From: an uncultured Acinetobacter sp.
GTDB lineage: Bacteria > Cyanobacteriota > Vampirovibrionia > Gastranaerophilales > Gastranaerophilaceae
Assembly: GCA_946623365.1 (NCBI GenBank)
Contig: CAMORE010000026.1
Span: 1-19,711 of the forward strand
Direction of reading: 5' to 3'
Length of the DNA: 19,711 nt
Under the pieces are notes generated by a model. That model did not search any database. It saw only the letters and a program-made list of their open reading frames with translations, and had not been told where the DNA came from. Below, piece after piece: positions 14,266 to 19,711 of this stretch (positions within the stretch are counted from its first letter, which is position 1; every line of letters starts with the position of its first letter). Made by a program: the position numbers and the translations under genes.

Positions 14266-14293
14266 TTGAATTCATTAAAAAAAAATGTATAAT
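14266..14293 (+). promoter_or_regulatory. Promoter abutting the radical-SAM gene start
   Basis: TTGAAT (14266-14271), a 16-base spacer and a perfect TATAAT (14288-14293). The GTG start codon is only 9 bases past the -10 hexamer, so the transcript should begin about 0-3 bases before it. An in-frame TAA at 14294 excludes any earlier start, and no ribosome site exists, so translation of this operon is probably leaderless. Confidence 0.6.
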
Positions 14294-14302
14294 TAAAAAA
14301 TA

Positions 14303-14950
14303 GTGGAATTAAACGTTTTTAACATAATAAAAAATACTAAAGTTGAAGGTCCCGGGAATCGTTATTGTATATGGGTTCAAGGTTGTTCCAGACACTGTAA
14401 AGGATGTCAAGCGGTTCATACTTGGAGTCATGATGGCGGAGAAATTTTTAAAGTTAATGATATTATCAAAGATATTCTAATAATTGCAGGTAATCCCCAC
14501 CCCAAAATCAAAGATTTTGACCCTCCCGCAAGGGGAGGGTGTGCTTCAATAGAAGGTGTTACATTTTTGGGCGGAGAACCTTTTGAACAAGCGGAAGCAT
14601 TAGGGGAAATTGCTGAAGCTGTTCAAAAAAAAGGATTAAGCGTTGTTTGTTTTACCGGCGGAAAAATAGAAGAGCTTAAAAGAGATGCTAAAAATAAAAA
14701 ACTACTGGATAATGTTGATTTATTAATAGACGGAGAATTTATAGAAGAATTGACTGACTATTCCCGCCCATGGTGCGGTTCATCAAATCAACGTTATCAT
14801 TTTTTAACAGACAGGTACAATGAGAATATTTTTACAAAATACAAAAATAAAGTCGAATTAAATATTTCTAAGAACGGTCAAATTTTTATGAATGGAATGG
14901 GAAATTTTGCTGAGATACTGCGTAAGGTTGATTTAGCAGGGGTAAAATAA
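14303..14950 (+). CDS. Radical-SAM activase-like protein (NrdG/4Fe-4S single-cluster family)
   Basis: A 215-residue protein of the NrdG/PflA-like activase family. GCSRHCKGCQAVHTW carries the CxxxCxxC cluster ligands Cys28, Cys32 and Cys35; FLGGEPFEQ (88-96) is the SAM-binding GGEP motif; VVCFTGGKIEEL and LLIDGEFIEEL follow as in NrdG. Family members reduce SAM and place a glycyl radical on a partner, for NrdG the anaerobic ribonucleotide reductase. No nrdD is near. It sits instead 31 bases before a Ycf46-type AAA gene, so it may serve that system. Residues about 61-82 (GNPHPKIKDFDPPARGG region) look like an in-frame insertion encoded by a double palindrome. Start is GTG with no ribosome site. 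Family call is sure; true NrdG function is doubtful. Confidence 0.85.
   Translation: MELNVFNIIKNTKVEGPGNRYCIWVQGCSRHCKGCQAVHTWSHDGGEIFKVNDIIKDILIIAGNPHPKIKDFDPPARGGCASIEGVTFLGGEPFEQAEALGEIAEAVQKKGLSVVCFTGGKIEELKRDAKNKKLLDNVDLLIDGEFIEELTDYSRPWCGSSNQRYHFLTDRYNENIFTKYKNKVELNISKNGQIFMNGMGNFAEILRKVDLAGVK
14495..14540 (+). repeat. Double-hairpin palindromic element inside the radical-SAM gene
   Basis: Two perfect adjacent inverted repeats lie in the coding frame: CAAAATC / GATTTTG (14503-14509, 14513-14519, 3-base loop) and ACCCTCCC / GGGAGGGT (14520-14527, 14533-14540, 5-base loop). A C-rich lead CCCCACCCC (14495-14503) precedes them. The GC content is far above the surroundings. The encoded residues (about 64-79) fall between a helix and the IEGVTFLGGEP strand, where related proteins need only a short loop. 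This looks like a small mobile palindrome captured in frame. Confidence 0.7.
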
Positions 14951-14981
14951 TGGTAAAATTGTATAAAACAGGAGAATAATT

Positions 14982-16595
14982 ATGTCTACATATAAATTAG
15001 CAAATTTAATTCGTGCAAGATTTCCAATGATTTATATAACAACATTTGAAGAAGATAGAGTTACAAAATATATAAAATCTGTTGTTACGGATGAAAAGCA
15101 AGTGAAATTCCCCAGAGAAGTTTTCACTTGGACTCAAACCAACGGACTATTTAATGATAATACTCAAAAGGGAATAAATGATACCGCTTGTCCTTGCAAG
15201 GCTTTGGAATACATAAGAAAATATGATAAGGATGCTGTATTTATAATGTATGACTTTCATGTAAACTTCGGGCCGAAAAACAGACAGCCGGATTACAATG
15301 TTATCAGAAAAGTCAGAGATATTGTTCCTGATTTAAAACTTGGTACGGTAAGAAAAACAATTTTCTTTATATCTACCGAACTTCTTATTCCTGAATCACT
15401 TCAAAAAGAAATTACTATCTTTGATTTTGCACTTCCAAATTTAGAAGAAATAAAAGCAAAGTTTGAAAGTATGATTAACCAAAATACCGGAGTAGTAAAT
15501 GAATTATCGGAAGAAGATAAAGATAAATTATGTAAAGCCGCTCTCGGTTTAACACTACAGGAAGCTGAAAGCGCATTTGCTCTTGCAATGGTAAATGACG
15601 GAAAAATCAGTATAAAAGATTTACAGGTTGTACTGGAAGAAAAAGTGCAGGTTATTAAGAAAACAGGTATATTAGAATTTATTCATTCAAACTATACTAT
15701 GAAAGATATAGGCGGTCTTGATAATTTGAAGAATTGGCTTTTAAAAAGAAATAATTCTTGGTCGGAAAAAGCCAAAAAATATTGTATACCTGCTCCAAAA
15801 GGCGTTTTGGTAACTGGTGTTCCCGGATGCGGAAAGAGCTTAACAGCAAAGGCTATGAGTACTATTTGGGGACTTCCGCTTTTGAAATTGGATTTTGGAA
15901 AAGTTTTTTCAGGGCTTGTAGGAAGTTCGGAAGAAAATATGCGAAGAGCACTTGCTACTGCTGAAGCAGTAGCACCTTCAATTCTTTGGATAGATGAAAT
16001 TGAAAAAGGACTTAGCGGTATCGGTTCCAATGGTGATAGCGGTGTTTCTTCAAGAATATTCGGACAATTTTTAACATGGATGCAAGAAAAAGATTCACCT
16101 GTATTTGTTATTGCAACAGCGAATAATATTAGCAGTCTGCCTCCTGAATTACTAAGAAAAGGACGTTTTGACGAGATTTTCTTTGTAGATTTACCGACAG
16201 AAGACGAGAGAAAGGAAATATTTAAACTTCATTTGGAAAGAAGGCTGAAAGATAAAGAAGTAGCAAGCGAAATAGTAAGCGTGAAAAATTTATGCGGTGA
16301 GCTTGCAAAAATGAGTGAAGGTTTTATCGGTTCGGAAATTGAACAAGTTGTTGTATCATCTCTTTGTGATGCATTTTTTGAAAACAGACCGCTTAAATTT
16401 GAAGATTTAGTTAAAAATATTCAAACAACCGTCCCGCTTTCTATGACTCAAAGAGAACAGGTTTTGGCATTAAGAGCCTGGGCAAATGTAAGAGCGGTTT
16501 CCGCTACAAAAACATCTCAATTAAATAAATATTCAAAAGACATTGATGAGGATAATGCAGCAACAAGCCGCGGCGGAAGAACTTTGGATTTTTAG
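14982..16595 (+). CDS. Ycf46-like AAA ATPase
   Basis: A 537-residue AAA protein of the Ycf46 type found in cyanobacteria and plastids. The N-terminal domain (1-165) has the typical opening LANLIRARFPMIYITTFEED, FTWTQTNG and YDFHV, a degenerate ATPase-like fold without a P-loop, then LPNLEEI. A helical linker (170-235) follows. The AAA module (about 240-470) has Walker A GVPGCGKS (279-286), Walker B ILWIDE (334-339), the sensor region VIATANN and RKGRFDE with the likely Arg finger. The C-terminal tail is polar. GGAG lies 7 bases before the ATG, 31 bases after the radical-SAM gene. In cyanobacteria Ycf46 has been linked to regulation of CO2 uptake, which cannot apply to a non-photosynthetic cell, so its substrate here is unknown. 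Convergent with truB. Confidence 0.9.
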   Translation: MSTYKLANLIRARFPMIYITTFEEDRVTKYIKSVVTDEKQVKFPREVFTWTQTNGLFNDNTQKGINDTACPCKALEYIRKYDKDAVFIMYDFHVNFGPKNRQPDYNVIRKVRDIVPDLKLGTVRKTIFFISTELLIPESLQKEITIFDFALPNLEEIKAKFESMINQNTGVVNELSEEDKDKLCKAALGLTLQEAESAFALAMVNDGKISIKDLQVVLEEKVQVIKKTGILEFIHSNYTMKDIGGLDNLKNWLLKRNNSWSEKAKKYCIPAPKGVLVTGVPGCGKSLTAKAMSTIWGLPLLKLDFGKVFSGLVGSSEENMRRALATAEAVAPSILWIDEIEKGLSGIGSNGDSGVSSRIFGQFLTWMQEKDSPVFVIATANNISSLPPELLRKGRFDEIFFVDLPTEDERKEIFKLHLERRLKDKEVASEIVSVKNLCGELAKMSEGFIGSEIEQVVVSSLCDAFFENRPLKFEDLVKNIQTTVPLSMTQREQVLALRAWANVRAVSATKTSQLNKYSKDIDEDNAATSRGGRTLDF

Positions 16596-16625
16596 GGGTA
16601 AACATACATTTTTAAGCGCAAAAGT

Positions 16626-17483
16626 TTAAACAAATACTTTTAGTATTTTTATTTTCTTATTATTAACCTCTCCTATTCCTGCAATATTATCTTCTTGTGT
16701 CAATATTATTATGCCGTTATTTAATTTAGCGTCTGAACTAAACGGCATACCATTTGATACTTTTTTTAATTCTTCATTACTTAGTTTATATCGCGGATAA
16801 TCTAAGTATTCTATAGGAGACAAAAGATTATTTTTTACATCTTCTAGATTGTTTAAATTATCAAGTTGAACAGCGTTTTCAATATTAAAATATCCTGCTT
16901 TTACTCTGACTAATTTGTTTAAATGTCCGTACACTCCGAGTTTTTCACCTAAATCATTCGCAACGGAACGAATATAAGTACCTTTGGAACAAGATATATA
17001 TAATTCAAGCTGCTGTTTATTATAATCAAAATTTAAAATCTTTAGCTCGCTTATATTTACCTTGCGAGATTTTATTTCAATATTTTCTCCGGCTCTGGCA
17101 TATTCATACAGCTTTTTACCGTTAACTTTTATTGCCGAGTATATCGGCGGCACTTGTTCTATTTCTCCGATAAAATATTTTAGACTTGCCTCTATATCAT
17201 CTTGTGAGACTTTTTTATTGGATTTATTAACAGCTTCACCCTCTATATCATATGTCGTTGTTGATATTCCCAATTGTACTGTACCAATATATGCCTTATC
17301 GTCATTTAGATACTCTATTAATCTCGTTGCTTTTCCTATACAAACAGGTAAAACTCCTTCTGCAAAAGGATCTAATGTTCCTGTGTGACCGATTTGTTTT
17401 ATTTTAGTGATACGACGCAAAACCGATACAACATCATGCGAAGTCATACCTTTAGGTTTATATACATTTAAAAATCCAAACAT
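16626..17483 (-). CDS. truB: tRNA pseudouridine(55) synthase
   Basis: This enzyme makes pseudouridine 55 in the T-loop of tRNAs. It has 285 residues, normal for the shorter bacterial forms. Signatures: the N-terminal FLNVYKPKGMTSHDVVSVLRR, the catalytic Asp in GHTGTLDPFAEGVLPVCIGKATR (about Asp38), QVPPIYSAIKVNGKKLYEYAR, and SCSKGTYIRSVANDLGE. The C-terminal 70 residues would be a degenerate PUA-like domain. The ATG overlaps the rbfA stop by one base (TAATG), so translation is coupled to rbfA. The 3' end is convergent with the AAA gene (30-base gap, no hairpin seen). The identification is secure. Confidence 0.97.
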   Translation of the reverse strand: MFGFLNVYKPKGMTSHDVVSVLRRITKIKQIGHTGTLDPFAEGVLPVCIGKATRLIEYLNDDKAYIGTVQLGISTTTYDIEGEAVNKSNKKVSQDDIEASLKYFIGEIEQVPPIYSAIKVNGKKLYEYARAGENIEIKSRKVNISELKILNFDYNKQQLELYISCSKGTYIRSVANDLGEKLGVYGHLNKLVRVKAGYFNIENAVQLDNLNNLEDVKNNLLSPIEYLDYPRYKLSNEELKKVSNGMPFSSDAKLNNGIIILTQEDNIAGIGEVNNKKIKILKVFV

Positions 17484-17833
17484 TACTTGATTTCGCCTTT
17501 AGATATTTTTTCAATAAGATCTAAAACTCTTGAACCTTGTTCTAAACCGTCTGAATACACAAATTTAATTTCTGGAGTAACACGCAGGCGAATGCGTTTT
17601 CCGACTTCGTAACGAACTTTACCCGTATTTCTTTCAATAATTTCTTTATCTTTTTCAACTTGTTCAGGAGAACCTAAAACACTATATATAACTTTCGCAT
17701 ATGAATTATCATGTGAAACTTCCACATCAACAACAGAAACTACTCCTTCCAAGCCTCGAACCTCTTTGCGCAGAATATCAGAAATATCACGCATTAATTC
17801 TTTTCTGACACGTTCATTACGTAATGTTGACAT
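17483..17833 (-). CDS. rbfA: 30S ribosome-binding factor A
   Basis: RbfA binds the 30S subunit for late 16S rRNA maturation and cold adaptation. It has 116 residues, the usual length, with the KH-type fold: N-terminal RNERVRKELMRDISDILRKEV, the strand VVSVVDVEVSHDNSYAKVIYSV, a long helix, and RLRVTPEIKFVYSD ahead of the last helix. AAGGAGAAGG precedes the ATG. Many bacteria have infB directly upstream of rbfA; here the upstream neighbour is divergent and rbfA has its own extended -10 promoter, so the rbfA-truB pair has been separated from nusA-infB. The identification is secure. Confidence 0.96.
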   Translation of the reverse strand: MSTLRNERVRKELMRDISDILRKEVRGLEGVVSVVDVEVSHDNSYAKVIYSVLGSPEQVEKDKEIIERNTGKVRYEVGKRIRLRVTPEIKFVYSDGLEQGSRVLDLIEKISKGEIK

Positions 17834-17864
17834 AGACCTTCTCCTTTTACATACTCATAAATCC

Positions 17865-17873
17865 ATTATATCA
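17865..17873 (-). promoter_or_regulatory. Extended -10 promoter of rbfA-truB
   Basis: On the minus strand the sequence is TGATATAAT: a perfect TATAAT (17865-17870) with the TGn extension. The expected start at about 17858 leaves a 25-base leader with the ribosome site. The -35 position is occupied not by a consensus hexamer but by the TTTGTAACAAA palindrome (17887-17897). Confidence 0.6.
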
Positions 17874-17886
17874 TAAAATGTAAATA

Positions 17887-17897
17887 TTTGTTACAAA
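17887..17897. promoter_or_regulatory. TTTGTTACAAA palindrome, copy 3
   Basis: Third copy of the shared intergenic palindrome, in the divergent gap between rbfA and the 17950 gene. It overlaps the -35 position of the rbfA promoter, where a bound protein could either block or replace -35 contacts. Confidence 0.4.
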
Positions 17898-17949
17898 AAG
17901 GCAACTTTTTCTCACAATCAAACTTTATATATATACGAGGAAATGTAGT

Positions 17950-18732
17950 ATGCCTGATCCTATAGAGAGTTTTAGAAACGCATTTGATTATTATGATACA
18001 AAAGACGCCATCTTTGAAAGCAAAGAAGGTTCTTCGGTTATAACATATTTTAGAAAATTAGGCTATGACATTTTAGATTCCGGAAAAGACTGGTTTGAAA
18101 ATACGTTTAAAAATAAAACACAAAGTGATATAAATACTTCGGACAAAAACATACAAAAACCTTTGCCTCCAAAACCATTGATAAACAATATACAAGAAGA
18201 GGCTGTGTTCGGTTCAAACACTCCGCTCCAAGAAGTAACAAAGCCAAAATTAAAAGAATATACAACTCCTATAGAAAAGACCAGTATGTCTTTTAGTGTC
18301 AGAGATTTGCATGGTATATTCAAATTTAAAAAGGGTGAATCTGAATATTTGATAGGAGCTGGTGATAAACTTTCTTTAGGATATAGAAATAACACCTACA
18401 GAGCAGAAGTCAAACACAATTTATTTAACGGAAAATCTGAACTTAACGGTTCTATAAATTCAAGATTCGATTCAAAATATGCATCTGTTTATCATTATAA
18501 AGACGGAAATTATGGTGCAACCATAGGATATTCCAATCGTAAAGGATTTTCTACATCAATTTCAACCGATAATCAAGGGAATTCCGCATTAAGTTTGGGA
18601 TATTATCACAGAACATCTGATGCTGAAATTGACGTAAAAGGATTTGTTTCAACATATAACAAAAGTTTAAGTAATTACTATGAAGACAAAGATTGCAGAT
18701 TTGGAGTCGTTGTTAGAATTTGGGGATTATAA
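17950..18732 (+). CDS. Hypothetical protein with beta-rich C-terminal half
   Basis: A 260-residue protein I do not recognise. Residues 1-55 are helical and aromatic (SFRNAFDYYDTKDAIF, VITYFRKLGYDIL). Residues 56-110 are a polar, proline-containing linker (KPLPPKPL). Residues 112-260 alternate polar and nonpolar side chains in short strands joined by Asn/Gly turns (KLSLGYRNNTYRAEVKH, YGATIGYSNRKGFSTSIS, SALSLGYYHRTSDAEIDV, RFGVVVRIWGL), about 8-9 strands, as in a beta-meander or small barrel of outer-membrane type. No signal peptide or membrane helix is visible, which argues against plain export by Sec. GAGGAAA precedes the ATG. It is divergent from rbfA and followed by two hairpins. Possibly lineage-specific. 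Confidence 0.65.
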   Translation: MPDPIESFRNAFDYYDTKDAIFESKEGSSVITYFRKLGYDILDSGKDWFENTFKNKTQSDINTSDKNIQKPLPPKPLINNIQEEAVFGSNTPLQEVTKPKLKEYTTPIEKTSMSFSVRDLHGIFKFKKGESEYLIGAGDKLSLGYRNNTYRAEVKHNLFNGKSELNGSINSRFDSKYASVYHYKDGNYGATIGYSNRKGFSTSISTDNQGNSALSLGYYHRTSDAEIDVKGFVSTYNKSLSNYYEDKDCRFGVVVRIWGL

Positions 18733-18760
18733 AAATTACAAGAAAATCAAATTTTTTTGC

Positions 18761-18811
18761 GGTAATTCGCACATAATTACCTGTCTAAAAATTAATAAAT
18801 CATTAATTTTT
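18761..18811. repeat. Two adjacent inverted repeats before nifU
   Basis: GGTAATT / AATTACC (18761-18767, 18775-18781; 7 pairs, 7-base loop), then AAAAATTAAT / ATTAATTTTT (18787-18796, 18802-18811; 10 pairs, 5-base loop). They lie 29-79 bases past the stop of the preceding gene and 75 bases before nifU. The second could be a weak AT-rich terminator or an operator for the nifU promoter. Confidence 0.55.
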
Positions 18812-18840
18812 ACTTAAGGCAATATAAAATAATCTTTCTT

Positions 18841-18849
18841 TGATATAAA
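18841..18849 (+). promoter_or_regulatory. Candidate extended -10 promoter of nifU
   Basis: TGATATAAA: TATAAA at 18844-18849 with the TGn extension, the same form as the rbfA promoter. The expected start at about 18856 gives a leader of about 31 bases containing the ribosome site AGAGGTGG (18875-18882). No clear -35 hexamer. Confidence 0.4.
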
Positions 18850-18886
18850 ATTGTATTTAGTAAAACACAAATCAAGAGGTGGTAAA

Positions 18887-19711
18887 ATGTGGGATTATTC
18901 AGAGAAAGTTTTAGATCATTATAGAAATCCGAGAAATGTCGGAAAAATAGATAATGCGGATTTAATAGGAGAAGCCGGTTCTCTGGCATGCGGTGATTCA
19001 CTCAAATTGTATTTGAAACTGGATGGAAATAAAATTGTTGATGCTAAATTTCAAACTTTTGGATGCGGTTCTGCTGTAGCTTCTTCAAGCATTCTGACAG
19101 AGATGATTATCGGAAAAACATTGGATGAAGCTAAACAAATCACAAACAAAGATATCGCAGAAGAACTTGGCGGACTTCCGCAAGAAAAAATGCACTGCTC
19201 CGTTATGGGTCATGAAGCTCTGGAAGATGCTTTAAAGAAGTATTACGGAGAAGAAATCGCAGAAGATTTACCCGCTCAAACCGCAGACAAAATAGTTTGT
19301 ACCTGTTTTAACGTAACAGAAAATCAAATATGGGAAGCAATAAAAATTAATGGTCTAAAGACCGTTGAAGAAGTAACAAATTATACAAAAGCAGGTGGTG
19401 CTTGCGGTAGATGTAAAGGAACTATTCAAGATATTATTGATACATACTATAAAGCTGAAAACAAAAAGGAAGAAACTCCGCTCACTCCAACACAAAAAAT
19501 ACTTAAAATAAGTAAAGTTATAGAACAACAAATTTCTCCTGAACTTCAAAAAGACGGAGGAGATATTGAATTTATTGACCTTGACGGTAACAAGGTTAAA
19601 GTTAAATTAACCGGCATGTGCCAAGGATGTAAGAATTCAAGAATGACTATAAAAACTTTTGTAGAATCGATTTTGAAAGATAAGGTTGACAAAAATCTTG
19701 AGGTAGAACAA
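18887..19711 (+). CDS. nifU: Fe-S cluster assembly scaffold NifU, three-domain, cut at window end
   Basis: 275 codons are visible with no stop before the window edge, so only a few residues should be missing. NifU builds [2Fe-2S] and [4Fe-4S] clusters with the cysteine desulfurase NifS. Domains: the IscU-like scaffold (1-125) with Cys35 (SLACGDS), Cys60 (TFGCGSAVASS) and Cys104 (KMHCSVMGHEAL); the BFD-like [2Fe-2S] domain (135-185) with Cys138, Cys140, Cys173 and Cys176 (CTCFN, GGACGRCKG); the C-terminal Nfu domain (205 on) with Cys245 and Cys248 (GMCQGCKNS). All nine expected Cys are present. The start is supported by AGAGGTGG. In anaerobes this NifU-type system often serves as the general Fe-S machinery without nitrogenase. 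nifS is not in view and could lie downstream. Confidence 0.96.
   Translation, partial: MWDYSEKVLDHYRNPRNVGKIDNADLIGEAGSLACGDSLKLYLKLDGNKIVDAKFQTFGCGSAVASSSILTEMIIGKTLDEAKQITNKDIAEELGGLPQEKMHCSVMGHEALEDALKKYYGEEIAEDLPAQTADKIVCTCFNVTENQIWEAIKINGLKTVEEVTNYTKAGGACGRCKGTIQDIIDTYYKAENKKEETPLTPTQKILKISKVIEQQISPELQKDGGDIEFIDLDGNKVKVKLTGMCQGCKNSRMTIKTFVESILKDKVDKNLEVEQ

Noticed and set aside
18810..19001. Minus-strand ORF overlapping the nifU start
   Set aside because: It is a shadow frame of nifU; the plus strand has a clear ribosome site and full domain signatures.
1..19711. tRNA, rRNA, CRISPR array, transposase or integrase genes
   Set aside because: I scanned both strands by eye for T-loop words, regularly spaced direct repeats and recombinase-type proteins, and found none.

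Overview
The window is an AT-rich bacterial chromosome segment with ordinary housekeeping genes, no tRNA or rRNA, and no phage, transposase or CRISPR. The most likely source is a non-photosynthetic relative of cyanobacteria (Vampirovibrionia/Melainabacteria, probably Gastranaerophilales); this is an inference, about 60% sure. It rests on a Ycf46-type AAA protein, a Ycf35-type DUF1257 protein paired with DUF2997, a small protein with an N-terminal 'NFNGK' motif, an ADP-forming acetate-CoA ligase that suits a fermenter, and the base composition.

Layout. 1-3402 (+): end of a complex I operon, nuoL (partial)-nuoM-nuoN. 3409-4183 (-): DUF1257 and DUF2997 genes, facing nuoN tail to tail. 4184-4675: a 492-base gap with a promoter, a shared palindrome and a terminator. 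4676-5107 (-): aroQ. 5303-6420 (+): a tandem-repeat small protein overlapping folE2. 6515-8305 (+): typA, convergent with ispE (8331-9182, -). 9343-11047 (+): a helix-turn-helix/coiled-coil protein, then recA behind a repeat-rich leader. 11048-11459: a strong recA terminator followed by degenerate palindromes. 11460-13625 (-): acetate-CoA ligase. 13751-14116 (-): lineage-type hypothetical. 14303-16595 (+): a radical-SAM activase-like gene and the ycf46-like AAA gene. 16626-17833 (-): rbfA-truB. 17950-18732 (+): a beta-rich hypothetical. 18887-end (+): nifU, cut by the window edge.

How the genes relate. Complex I conserves redox energy, and the acetate-CoA ligase would make ATP from acetyl-CoA. 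NifU supplies Fe-S clusters needed by complex I and the radical-SAM protein. AroQ, FolE2 and IspE serve the shikimate, folate and isoprenoid pathways. RbfA, TruB and TypA serve ribosome and tRNA maturation. The most interesting possible system is the AAA/radical-SAM pair together with DUF1257/DUF2997 10 kb away. Other leads are a double-hairpin palindrome inserted in frame in the radical-SAM gene, promoters lying directly on the start codons of two genes without Shine-Dalgarno sites, and a palindrome (TTTGTWACAAA) found three times, only between genes.
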